From assembly GCA_900473415.1 (NCBI GenBank), contig UCLR01000005.1:1-64000 (forward strand): a DNA stretch of 64,000 bases. Direction: 5' to 3'. The notes beneath the pieces are model-generated. The model had not been told where the DNA came from. It ran no database searches and saw nothing but the letters and a program-made list of their open reading frames with translations. The first letter of the stretch is position 1; each line of letters opens with the position of its first letter. The stretch is from Hyphomicrobiales bacterium (GTDB lineage Bacteria; Pseudomonadota; Alphaproteobacteria; Rhizobiales; Beijerinckiaceae). The translations under genes were made by a program, and so were the position numbers. Positions 26,868 through 35,447 of this stretch are shown one piece after another.

Positions 26868-27746
26868 ATGGCAGAAGCGACCCGCGATCCCGTCACGGGA
26901 CGAGAGACGACCGGCCACGAGTGGAACGGCATCGAGGAACTCGATACGCCGATCCCGCGCGTGGTCCTGTTCTTCCTTGCTGCAACAACCCTGTTCGCGA
27001 TCGGCTACTGGTTGCTGATGCCGGCCTGGCCGCTGGGCTGGACCTATACCAAGGGCCTGCTCGGGAACGACCAGCGCGAAATCGTGACCCGGCAGGTGCA
27101 GGACGCCGCCGCCGAGCGGGCCAGTTGGACCTCCCGGATCGCCAAGGCCTCCTTCGCCGAGATCGCGGCCGACCCCGCCCTGATGCGCCATGTCCGCGAT
27201 ACCGGCCGCACGCTGTTCGCCGACAACTGTGCCGTCTGCCATGGCACGGAGGGCAAGGGCGGGCCGGGCTTCCCCAATCTCGCTGCCGGATCCTGGCTTT
27301 GGGGCGGCACGCCCGAGGCCATTGCCGAGACGATCCGCGTCGGCATCAACAGCACGGCCAAGGATACGCGCACCGCGCAGATGATGGCCTTCGGCCGCGA
27401 CGGTGTGCTCCAGCGCGAGCAGGTGCTCGCGGTCGTCTCCTATGTCCGGTCGCTGTCGGGGCAGAAGCTCACGGAAACCGAGCAGGCGCGCGTGCCGGCC
27501 GGCAAGGAGGTCTTTGCCGCGAATTGCGCCGCCTGCCATGGGCCGGAAGGCAAGGGGATGCATGACCTCGGCGCTCCCGACCTGACCGACGCCCACTGGA
27601 TCTATGGCGGCGACGAGCAATCGGTCTTGAACAGTGTCCATGGCGGGCGGCAGGGCCATATGCCGAGCTGGGAAGGTCGGTTGTCGCCGACCGATATCAA
27701 GCTGCTTGCCCTCTATGTGGGCACGCTGTCGGGAGACAGGAAGTGA
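26868..27746 (+). CDS. ccoP: cbb3-type cytochrome c oxidase subunit III (diheme cytochrome c)
   Basis: 292 residues with an N-terminal anchor (VVLFFLAATTLFAIGYWLL) followed by two c-type heme domains, with CAVCH at residues 121-125 and CAACH at 220-224. Met ligands are probably in MMAFG and GHMPSW. It accepts electrons from soluble cytochrome c or the bc1 complex. The N-terminal HEWNGIEELDTPIPR is diagnostic for the family. Confidence 0.95.
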   Translation: MAEATRDPVTGRETTGHEWNGIEELDTPIPRVVLFFLAATTLFAIGYWLLMPAWPLGWTYTKGLLGNDQREIVTRQVQDAAAERASWTSRIAKASFAEIAADPALMRHVRDTGRTLFADNCAVCHGTEGKGGPGFPNLAAGSWLWGGTPEAIAETIRVGINSTAKDTRTAQMMAFGRDGVLQREQVLAVVSYVRSLSGQKLTETEQARVPAGKEVFAANCAACHGPEGKGMHDLGAPDLTDAHWIYGGDEQSVLNSVHGGRQGHMPSWEGRLSPTDIKLLALYVGTLSGDRK

Positions 27747-27946
27747 GCGCACAGGCCAGCGGCGAGGTGCGGCGGGGCGGACGGAGGGCCTTCTGGCTCC
27801 TGCTGACGATCCTGCTCGTGGCCTTGCTCCTGCTGGTCAACGCGCATCTGGTCTATGTCGCGGTCGGCTCGCAGCCCGATTGCGTGCCGCACGCGAAGGC
27901 CGCGGGCGAGGGCGGGGCCTTCCGGGCCGCCCGCCCGGCCTGCTGA
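27743..27946 (+). CDS. Small membrane protein of the cbb3 operon, unknown function
   Basis: 67 residues from a GTG that overlaps the ccoP stop (GTGA), so it is co-translated. One membrane helix (AFWLLLTILLVALLLLVNAHLVYVAV) is followed by a short tail with Cys in QPDCVPHA and a terminal Cys. It stands where fixG/ccoG and fixH/ccoH normally follow ccoP, but is too short for either. A role in oxidase assembly or stability is inference from position only. Confidence 0.7.
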   Translation: MSAQASGEVRRGGRRAFWLLLTILLVALLLLVNAHLVYVAVGSQPDCVPHAKAAGEGGAFRAARPAC

Positions 27947-27959
27947 GGGGAGAGGATTC

Positions 27960-28745
27960 ATGGGCACGATCCAGAACGAACAAGGCATCCCCCTGCCGCT
28001 CTCGGCGCAACGGCAGCGCCATCTGCCGGCAAATGCCGCGCTGGGATGGCTCGGCGCCGGCTGGCGAGACCTGCGGCACAACCCGCTGCCGAGCCTGCTT
28101 TACGGGCTCGCGGTGTTCCTGGTCTCGATCGCCATCGTCTGGGGGCTGTTCCGGCTCGGCCTCGACTACATCCTGTTCCCGGCGCTGGCGGGCTTCATGG
28201 TGGTCGGGCCGCTGCTGGCGATCGGCCTCTACCAGAAGAGCCGCGACATCGAGACCGGCCAGCCCGTCAGCCTGAGCCGCATGATCTTCGTGAAGGCCAC
28301 CTCCGGAGGACAGGTCCTGTACACGGGCGCGATCCTGTGCCTGCTGATGCTGGTCTGGATGCGGGCAGCCGTGATCATCTATGCGCTGTTCTTCGGCCTG
28401 CGGCCTTTCCCGGGCTTGCACGACGTCGCCACGATGCTGCTGACCACGCCGGTCGGCTGGGCGATGCTGCTTGTGGGCACGGCCGCCGGCGGGCTGTTTG
28501 CGGCCTTCTCTTTCGCGATCAGCAGCTTCGCGATCCCGATGCTGCTCGACGAGCGGGTCGATGCCTTCACGGCGATGGGCACCAGCATTTCGCTGGTCTG
28601 GAACAATCTGCCGGTGATGCTCGCCTGGGGGGCGATCGTGCTTGGGCTCTTCCTCCTGAGCGTGGTGACGGGGCTGCTCGGCCTGATCGTGGTGTTTCCG
28701 TTGCTCGGCCACGCGACCTGGCACAGCTACAGGGCGATCAGATGA
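27960..28745 (+). CDS. DUF2189 family integral membrane protein
   Basis: 261 residues from ATG 27960 with GGGGAGAGG upstream. Six or so membrane segments, including LLYGLAVFLVSIAIVWGLF and FPALAGFMVVGPLLAIGLYQ, the pattern typical of DUF2189. These proteins often sit beside cytochrome oxidase genes in alphaproteobacteria. The function is unknown. Its stop overlaps the start of the copper ATPase gene (ATGA). Confidence 0.85.
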   Translation: MGTIQNEQGIPLPLSAQRQRHLPANAALGWLGAGWRDLRHNPLPSLLYGLAVFLVSIAIVWGLFRLGLDYILFPALAGFMVVGPLLAIGLYQKSRDIETGQPVSLSRMIFVKATSGGQVLYTGAILCLLMLVWMRAAVIIYALFFGLRPFPGLHDVATMLLTTPVGWAMLLVGTAAGGLFAAFSFAISSFAIPMLLDERVDAFTAMGTSISLVWNNLPVMLAWGAIVLGLFLLSVVTGLLGLIVVFPLLGHATWHSYRAIR

Positions 28746-31009
28746 GCTGCTGCGCGCCAGCGGTCGAGCCCCTCGAGGCGTTCGATGGCTCGGCCGCGCG
28801 ACAGGAGATCGGTCTTGCCAGCCGCGATCTCGGCGACGGGTTGCGGCAAACCGATCTTGCCGTTCCGGGGGTGCATTGCGCCGCCTGCATCCGTGCCGTC
28901 GAAGCCGGGCTGATGCGGATTGACGGCGTCGAGCAGGCCCGTGTCAATCTTTCAACCCGGCGCGTCGCGGTGAAGTGGCGCGGCGAGGCCGCGCCGGACC
29001 TGCTGGCCGCTCTCGCGGCGCTCGGCTACCCCGGCCATCTTTTCGAGAGCGAGGCCGATCGGGCCGATCCGGAACTGGCGCGGCTGATCCGGGCGCTGGC
29101 GGTTTCCGGCTTCTGCGCGATGAATATCATGCTGCTCTCGGTTTCGGTCTGGTCCGGGGCCGAAGCCGAGACGCGCAGCGCCTTCCACTGGATTTCCGCC
29201 GCCTTGGCGGCGCCTTGCCTTGTCTATTCCGGGCGGATCTTCTTCGCCTCGGCCTGGTCGGTGCTGCGGCACGGGCGCACCAACATGGACGTGCCGATCT
29301 CGATCGGCATCTGCCTCGCCGTTGGCCTGAGCCTCTACGACACGATCCATGACGGTCCGCACGCCTATTTCGACGCGGCGACCTCGCTGATCTTCTTCCT
29401 GCTGATCGGGCGGACGCTCGACCATCTCATGCGCGAGAAGGCACGCGCTGCGGTGCGCGGCCTGATGCGTCTGGCGCCCCGGGGTGCCACCGTTCTGCGG
29501 CAGGACGGCAGCCGCGACTATGTGCCGGTCGCGGAGATCGAGCCCGGCATGCGCCTTGCGCTCACGGCCGGCGAACGCATCCCCGTCGACGGCGTCGTTT
29601 CGGACGGCCTCTCCGAGCTGGACTGCGCCATCGTCACGGGCGAGAGCCTTCCGCGCCGCGTGGCGCCCGGCGCCGAGGTCCAGGCCGGCACGCTCAATCT
29701 TTCGGGGCCGCTCACGATCGTGGCGTCCGCGCGCGCCGACACCTCCTTCCTCGCCGAGATGGTGCGGCTGATGGAGGCGGCCGAAGGCGGGCGCGCCCGC
29801 TACCGCCGCATCGCCGATCGCGCCGCAGCGCTCTACTCGCCGGTGGTCCATGCGACGGCCTTCCTGACCTGCCTCGGCTGGATGGCGCTAGGCGGCGACT
29901 GGCACCAGGCGATCACGGTCGCCATCGCAGTCCTGATCATCACCTGCCCCTGCGCGCTCGGGCTCGCCGTGCCGATCGTGCAGGTGGTGGCATCGCGACG
30001 GCTGTTCGAGAACGGCGTCATGGTCAAGGACGGCTCCGCCATCGAGCGCATGGCCGAGATCGATGCGGTCGCCTTCGACAAGACTGGAACCTTGACCCTC
30101 GGCCGACCGCGACTCGTCAACGGGGCGGAGATCGCTCCTGAAATGCTCGCGATGGCTGCCGAGATCGCCCGGCACTCCGGTCACCCGCTGTCGCGGGCGA
30201 TCGCGGCGGCGGCACCGGCGGGCGGGCTCGCCTTGTCCGGTGTCGTCGAACATCCCGGCCTCGGCATCGAAGCCCGGCTGCATGGCCGGCTCTATCGGCT
30301 CGGGCGGGCTGAATGGGTGCTCTCCGGAGGCGCGGCCGCGCAGGAGCAAGCTGAAAGCGGCACGGTGCTTGGCTGCGACGGCACCATCGAGGCCCGTTTC
30401 GCCTTCGAGGAGGCGCTGCGCCCGCAGGCTGGCGCGGCCGTCGATGCCTTGCGGGGGAAGGGCCTGGATATCGTTCTGCTCTCCGGCGACACGCGGGGCG
30501 CGGTGCAGGCAATGGCGGATAAGCTCGGCATCGGCGCGGTTGAGGCAAGCCTGTTGCCGGCGCAGAAGGTCGAGCGGCTCGCGGCCTTGGCGGCGCAGGG
30601 CCGCAAGGTGCTGATGGTGGGGGATGGGCTGAACGATGTCCCCGCGCTGGCCGCGGCGCATGTCTCGATGGCGCCGGCGTCCGCAGCCGATATTGGCCGC
30701 AACGCGGCGGATTTCGTCTTCCTGCGCGACGGGCTCGACGCGGTGCCGATGGCGCATGCGGTCTCGCAGGACGCCGGCCGGCTGGTTCGACAGAATTTCG
30801 CTCTGGCGATCGCCTATAACGCGGTTGCGCTGCCGATCGCGATGGCTGGATACGTCACGCCGCTGCTCGCGTCCCTGGCGATGTCGCTGTCCTCGATCCT
30901 GGTCGTCGCGAACGCACTGCGGCTCGATGTGAAAGCGGCGCCGCACCGAACATCTTCGCGACGGCAGCAGGCCGAGGGACTATCTCCGGCGCTGGGAACG
31001 AGCGAATGA
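28742..31009 (+). CDS. fixI: Copper-translocating P1B-type ATPase for cbb3 oxidase assembly
   Basis: 755 residues from ATG 28742. An N-terminal heavy-metal domain with CAAC in GVHCAACIRAVE (about residue 46), the transmembrane metal site CPC in TCPCALGLAVP (about 401), the phosphorylation motif DKTGT (about 446), SGHPLSR and GDGLNDVPAL. FixI/CcoI proteins export or deliver copper for CcoN. The cytosolic start MSCCAP adds a second Cys pair. Coupled to the DUF2189 gene and to ccoS by ATGA overlaps. Confidence 0.93.
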   Translation: MSCCAPAVEPLEAFDGSAARQEIGLASRDLGDGLRQTDLAVPGVHCAACIRAVEAGLMRIDGVEQARVNLSTRRVAVKWRGEAAPDLLAALAALGYPGHLFESEADRADPELARLIRALAVSGFCAMNIMLLSVSVWSGAEAETRSAFHWISAALAAPCLVYSGRIFFASAWSVLRHGRTNMDVPISIGICLAVGLSLYDTIHDGPHAYFDAATSLIFFLLIGRTLDHLMREKARAAVRGLMRLAPRGATVLRQDGSRDYVPVAEIEPGMRLALTAGERIPVDGVVSDGLSELDCAIVTGESLPRRVAPGAEVQAGTLNLSGPLTIVASARADTSFLAEMVRLMEAAEGGRARYRRIADRAAALYSPVVHATAFLTCLGWMALGGDWHQAITVAIAVLIITCPCALGLAVPIVQVVASRRLFENGVMVKDGSAIERMAEIDAVAFDKTGTLTLGRPRLVNGAEIAPEMLAMAAEIARHSGHPLSRAIAAAAPAGGLALSGVVEHPGLGIEARLHGRLYRLGRAEWVLSGGAAAQEQAESGTVLGCDGTIEARFAFEEALRPQAGAAVDALRGKGLDIVLLSGDTRGAVQAMADKLGIGAVEASLLPAQKVERLAALAAQGRKVLMVGDGLNDVPALAAAHVSMAPASAADIGRNAADFVFLRDGLDAVPMAHAVSQDAGRLVRQNFALAIAYNAVALPIAMAGYVTPLLASLAMSLSSILVVANALRLDVKAAPHRTSSRRQQAEGLSPALGTSE

Positions 31010-31197
31010 ACACCCTCGTCTTCCTGATCCCTCTCGCGCTCCTGCTCGGCGGAGCAGCTCTGGCAGCCTTCCTCTGGTCGCTGCGCAGCGGCCAATATGA
31101 GGATCTCGACGGCGCCGCCGAGCGCATCCTTCTCGACGATGACGATGACCGGGAGGCGGGTCCTCGACCGGATCAGCCGAAGACGCCGCCACCCTGA
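31006..31197 (+). CDS. ccoS: cbb3 oxidase maturation protein CcoS/FixS
   Basis: 63 residues: N-terminal helix TLVFLIPLALLLGGAALAAFLW followed by SLRSGQYEDLDGAAERIL, the family hallmark, and an acidic tail. Overlaps fixI by four bases. It is needed for cofactor insertion into the oxidase. Confidence 0.93.
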   Translation: MNTLVFLIPLALLLGGAALAAFLWSLRSGQYEDLDGAAERILLDDDDDREAGPRPDQPKTPPP

Positions 31198-31640
31198 CTT
31201 CGTAGCCTCGGCGCTCGGCCTCGCCTATTGGGCGTGGGGATCAGCCGGCGGCCGCAGCCAATGGCAGCCAACATGCAGCCGGGCTCGCTCCATAACGGCT
31301 GTTGGCTGCGCTCATCCCCTGCCTGCCCCAAGCCTGCTTTCGTGTAGCTAGCGCGACAGGCGGTCCATCATGTCGAACGATGGAAGTGCCGACAGCGGCT
31401 CCGCTCGTGCCGAGCGCTTCGCGGCTCGGTCGATCCACGTCACCAGGCTGTCGGGAGCGGGATCTTAAGCAGCGATCGACGTAGACGCGGCTGCTCCGTG
31501 GCTGCCGCATGGACGCCCGCACCTGCAACGTAAGACTCCAGCCGCGACAGCGGATTCATCCGGCTGGGCGCGGCCGCGTTGACACGGATTGTGAAGGCGA
31601 ATCTTTTTTGCCTGTGGCGATCGTCCCGGAGGAAGGGTCA
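31198..31640. other. Intergenic region between ccoS and the PPK2 gene
   Basis: 443 bases without a gene I can support. CAGCCAAC (31265-31272) and GTTGGCTG (31301-31308) form a long-loop inverted repeat that may help end the cbb3 transcript. TTGACA at about 31578 and a CTTTTTTG run at 31603-31610 lie before the PPK2 gene and may belong to its promoter. No FixK/FNR site was seen. Confidence 0.35.
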
Positions 31641-32537
31641 ATGCTGCGCAAAGAAGTGATGGACGCCATCAAGCGATACACGGACCCTTTCCGTGTGGCG
31701 CACGGCGAAAACTTCCGCCTGAACAACTTCGATCCCGGCGACACGCTGGGGCTCAGTATGGCGAAGGAAGAGGCGGCGCAGCTACTGAAGCAAGGCACGG
31801 AATGGCTCGCAATGGAGCAGGAGATGCTCTACGCGCAGGATTCCTGGTCCCTGTTGCTGGTGTTCCAAGCCATGGACGCGGCAGGGAAAGACGGAACGAT
31901 CAAGCACGTCATGTCGGGGGTCAATCCCCAGGGCTGCGATGTCTTCTCGTTCAAGCAGCCCTCTGCCGAGGAGCTCTCGCATGATTTCATGTGGCGCTAT
32001 GCCACCAAGGTGCCGCCACGCGGGCGGATAGGCATCTTCAACCGCTCTTACTACGAGGAAGTGCTCGTGGTGCGGGTGCATCAAAAGCTGCTCGAGGCGC
32101 AGAGAATCCCTGCCGAGCTCGTCAGACCGGGCATTTGGAATGAGCGGCTTGCCGATATCGCCCGGTTCGAGGACTATATCGCCCGTCAAGGCGTGATCAT
32201 CCTCAAGTTCTATCTGAACCTGTCCTACGAGGAGCAGAAGAAGCGCTTCCTGCAGCGTCTCGATAACCCTGACAAGAACTGGAAGTTCTCCGCAGCAGAC
32301 GTGCGCGAGCGCCGATATTGGAACGACTACATGCAGGCCTATGAGGAGGCCATCCGCGCCACGGCCTCAAAGTCTGCGCCATGGTTCATCGTGCCCGCGG
32401 ACCACAAATGGTTCACGCGTCTCGTGGTCGCCGCCGCCATCGTCGAGGCCGTGGAAAAGCTTGAGCTGACCTACCCCAAGGTTTCGCCGGAGCAGATGAG
32501 AGATCTCGCCGCGGCGCGGGAGGAACTGGAGCAATAG
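31641..32537 (+). CDS. ppk2: Polyphosphate kinase 2 family protein (polyphosphate:nucleotide phosphotransferase)
   Basis: 298 residues from ATG 31641, placed by GGAGGAAGG upstream. P-loop kinase fold: Walker A-like FQAMDAAGKDGTIKHVMSG (about residue 75), PPRGRIGIFNRSYYEEVLVVRVH (Walker B region) and lid residues in RRYWNDYMQAYE. PPK2 enzymes use polyphosphate to phosphorylate nucleoside mono- or diphosphates. The length and the start RKEVMDAIKRYTDPFRV suit the subgroup related to polyphosphate:AMP/ADP phosphotransferases. The soluble cytoplasmic enzyme would regenerate nucleotides in energy shortage, which fits a site next to microaerobic respiration genes. Confidence 0.9.
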   Translation: MLRKEVMDAIKRYTDPFRVAHGENFRLNNFDPGDTLGLSMAKEEAAQLLKQGTEWLAMEQEMLYAQDSWSLLLVFQAMDAAGKDGTIKHVMSGVNPQGCDVFSFKQPSAEELSHDFMWRYATKVPPRGRIGIFNRSYYEEVLVVRVHQKLLEAQRIPAELVRPGIWNERLADIARFEDYIARQGVIILKFYLNLSYEEQKKRFLQRLDNPDKNWKFSAADVRERRYWNDYMQAYEEAIRATASKSAPWFIVPADHKWFTRLVVAAAIVEAVEKLELTYPKVSPEQMRDLAAAREELEQ

Positions 32538-32586
32538 GAAGCGGGCGGCGCCCGGGAGCCGAGACATAGCGGGGGGAGGAGCGAAG

Positions 32587-35349
32587 ATGAGCTCAGCTGA
32601 GACTGCTGCATCGGAAGCGGGCCGTTCGTTTTGGCATGCCCTGTCGGCGGAAGAGGTCGAGCAGAAGCTTCGCGTCGATCCCGCACAGGGCCTCGATGGA
32701 ACCGAGGCCGCCCAGAGATTGAAGACCTACGGCCCCAATCGCTTGCCGACAGGCAAGAAGAAGGGGCCGCTGATGCGGTTCCTGGCCCAATTCAACAACA
32801 TCCTCATCTATGTCCTGCTCGCGGCCGGCTTCATCAAGCTCATGCTGAGCCTGTGGCTCGATGCCTCGATCATCTTCGCCGTCGTCATTCTCAATGCGCT
32901 CCTGGGATTCCTGCAGGAAGGGCAGGCCGAGAAGGCGCTCGACTCGATCCGCAAGATGCTCTCGGCGGAGGCGCGCGTGCTGCGTGGCGGCGACGCGCGC
33001 CTGATCCCGGCCGAGGAACTCGCGCCGGGCGACGTCGTACTCCTGGAGTCCGGCGACAAGATTCCCGCGGACCTGCGCCTCGTCGAGGCCAGGAACCTGC
33101 GCACTGAAGAAGCGGCGCTGACGGGCGAATCCCTTCCCGCCGAGAAATCCACTTCGACGGTGCCCGCCAAGGCTACCGTCGGTGACCGGGAGAACATGGC
33201 GTTCTCCGGCACCATGGTGGTGTCAGGCCGGGCGACCGGGATTGTCGTGGAGACGGGGAGCGGGACCGAGCTCGGTCGCATCAACCAGATGCTCGCCGAG
33301 GTGAGCGCGCTTGAGACGCCCCTCCTGCGCCAGATCAAGACGTTCGGCTATGTCATCACCGCCGCCATCGCCGTCATCAGCGTGCTGCTGTTCTCCTGGG
33401 GTCATTGGCTCGGGCATATGAGCTTCGTCGAGCTGTTCCAGGCGATCGTTGGCATCGCAGTGTCAGTGATTCCCGAGGGCCTACCGGCGCTCATCACCAT
33501 CACGCTGGCCATCGGCGTGCAGCGCATGGCCCAACGCAATGCCATCATCCGCCGACTGCCGGCCGTGGAAACGCTGGGGTCCGTCTCACGTATCTGCTCG
33601 GACAAGACCGGCACGTTGACCTTGATGGAGATGATGGTGACCTCCGCGGTGACGGCTGGCGCCACCTACACGGTTACCGGAGACGGCTACGCGTCCGAAG
33701 GGGAGGTGAAGGCGGATGGCCAGCCGGTCGGCGCCCCGCCGGAGGCGCTTGCATTGATGGGCCGGGTCTCTCTGCTGTGCAACGACGCGGAGCTCTTTCA
33801 GGAAGAGGGCAATTGGAAGGTTGAGGGCGATCCCACCGAGGGCGCACTCTATCCGTTCGCGGCCAAGCTCGGCATGGACCGTGCCACCGAGACAGCCGCT
33901 GCACCGCGGGTGGACGCGATCCCGTTCGAGTCCGAGCACAAGTTCATGGCGACGCTGAACCGATCGGCGGACGGAGAGATGCTGCTGGTCAAGGGCGCGC
34001 CGGAGGTCATCCTCGACCATTGCGACCGCCAGCAGACGGCGAACGGCCCGGCGCCGCTGGATCGCAACCACTTCGCCGAGGCCGGCGACCGGCTCGCGGC
34101 GCAGGGCGAGCGCGTGCTGGGGCTGGCGTGGTTGCCGGACCCGGGGCTCGAGGCCGGAAACCTCGGTCCGGAGCACCTGCCGAAAACCCTCGTGCTGCTG
34201 GGCCTCGTCGGCCTCATGGATCCGCCGCGCAAGGAAGCCATCGACGCGGTCCGGGAATGCCATGGCGGCGGCATCCGGGTGACGATGATCACCGGCGATC
34301 ACAAGATCACGGCGGCGGCCATCGCGAAGATGCTCGGCATCGGTGACGGCAAGACGGCCGTGGCGGGCACCGAGATCGAGGCGATGAACGATGCGGCGCT
34401 GCAGGACTGCGTGCGGGATGTGGATGTGTTCGCCCGCGCCAGCCCCGAGCACAAGCTCAGGCTCGTAAAGGCGACCCAGGCCAACCGGCAGATCGTCGCC
34501 ATGACGGGCGACGGTGTGAACGATGCTCCGGCGCTCAAGAAGGCGGATATCGGCGTCGCGATGGGCATCAAGGGCACCGAGGTGACGAAAGAGGCAGCAG
34601 GAATGATCCTCGCTGACGATAATTTCGCCTCGATCTCGGCGGCCGTGAAAGAAGGCCGCACGGTCTACAACAACATCGAAAAGGCCATGCTCTTCATGCT
34701 GCCGACCAATGTCGCCCAGGGTGCGGTGATCGCCCTCGCGATCCTGTTCGGCTTCACCTTGCCGATCACCGCGCCGCAGGTGCTGTGGGTGAACATGGTC
34801 ACCTCCGTCGCGCTCGGCCTCGTCATCTCCTTCGAGCCGCATGAGGCGGATGTGATGCTGCGGCCGCCGCGCGCGATTGACCGGCCGATCGTCACTGCCT
34901 TCGGAGTCTGGCGCATCCTCTTTGTCGGCACGGCACTGGTGCTCTACGCGCTTGCTGCGTTCTTCTTGATGAAGGGGCAGGGCGCTTCGGATCCGCTGGC
35001 ACGCACGGCCGCTGTGAACGCGATCACGATGGGGCAGGTCTTCTACCTGTTCAACAGCCGCTACCTGCTCGACTCCTCTCTGTCCGCGCGCGCCCATATG
35101 GGCAATCCCTATCTCTGGCACGGCATCGCCGCGGTCGTGGTGCTGCAACTCCTGTTCACCTACGCGCCGCCGTTCCACGCCATCTTCGACACCGAGGCGC
35201 TGTCCCTATCCACCTGGCTTTGGCTCATTGCCGGAGGGATCGCGTTTTTCCTCGTCGTGGAGATCGAGAAGTTCGTCATCCGATCCATTCCCATGCTGCG
35301 GGCCATCGCGACCTATCGCCAGGAGGCTCCACCCATGGGCGCGAGCTGA
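32587..35349 (+). CDS. P2-type cation-transporting ATPase
   Basis: 920 residues: cation-ATPase N-terminal domain (FWHALSAEEVEQKL), actuator motif TGES (about residue 182), membrane-site motif IPEGLPA (about 295), phosphorylation motif DKTGT at 339, nucleotide-binding KGAPE and hinge GDGVNDAPALKKADIGVAMG. About ten membrane segments. It resembles calcium or CtpF-like bacterial pumps. The sequence after the phosphorylation site is TLTLMEMMV in place of the more usual TLTxNxM. The ion transported is not determined. GGGGGGAGGAGCG precedes the ATG. It follows ppk2 by 49 bases and is probably co-transcribed. Confidence 0.88.
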   Translation: MSSAETAASEAGRSFWHALSAEEVEQKLRVDPAQGLDGTEAAQRLKTYGPNRLPTGKKKGPLMRFLAQFNNILIYVLLAAGFIKLMLSLWLDASIIFAVVILNALLGFLQEGQAEKALDSIRKMLSAEARVLRGGDARLIPAEELAPGDVVLLESGDKIPADLRLVEARNLRTEEAALTGESLPAEKSTSTVPAKATVGDRENMAFSGTMVVSGRATGIVVETGSGTELGRINQMLAEVSALETPLLRQIKTFGYVITAAIAVISVLLFSWGHWLGHMSFVELFQAIVGIAVSVIPEGLPALITITLAIGVQRMAQRNAIIRRLPAVETLGSVSRICSDKTGTLTLMEMMVTSAVTAGATYTVTGDGYASEGEVKADGQPVGAPPEALALMGRVSLLCNDAELFQEEGNWKVEGDPTEGALYPFAAKLGMDRATETAAAPRVDAIPFESEHKFMATLNRSADGEMLLVKGAPEVILDHCDRQQTANGPAPLDRNHFAEAGDRLAAQGERVLGLAWLPDPGLEAGNLGPEHLPKTLVLLGLVGLMDPPRKEAIDAVRECHGGGIRVTMITGDHKITAAAIAKMLGIGDGKTAVAGTEIEAMNDAALQDCVRDVDVFARASPEHKLRLVKATQANRQIVAMTGDGVNDAPALKKADIGVAMGIKGTEVTKEAAGMILADDNFASISAAVKEGRTVYNNIEKAMLFMLPTNVAQGAVIALAILFGFTLPITAPQVLWVNMVTSVALGLVISFEPHEADVMLRPPRAIDRPIVTAFGVWRILFVGTALVLYALAAFFLMKGQGASDPLARTAAVNAITMGQVFYLFNSRYLLDSSLSARAHMGNPYLWHGIAAVVVLQLLFTYAPPFHAIFDTEALSLSTWLWLIAGGIAFFLVVEIEKFVIRSIPMLRAIATYRQEAPPMGAS

Positions 35350-35447
35350 ACGATCCGTGGGCGGCAGCGCGGAGCCGGAGCCGATGATCGCGAGGCCCCG
35401 ACGCCGACCGGTTCCTGCGCGATCGCCAAGCTTTCCGCTGCCATGCC

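Noticed and set aside
33586-35178. A 530-codon open frame antisense to the P-type ATPase gene
   Set aside because: It lies wholly within a gene with all P-type ATPase motifs, has no family features and is rich in His/Arg/Asp as expected for a reverse-frame shadow in GC-rich DNA.
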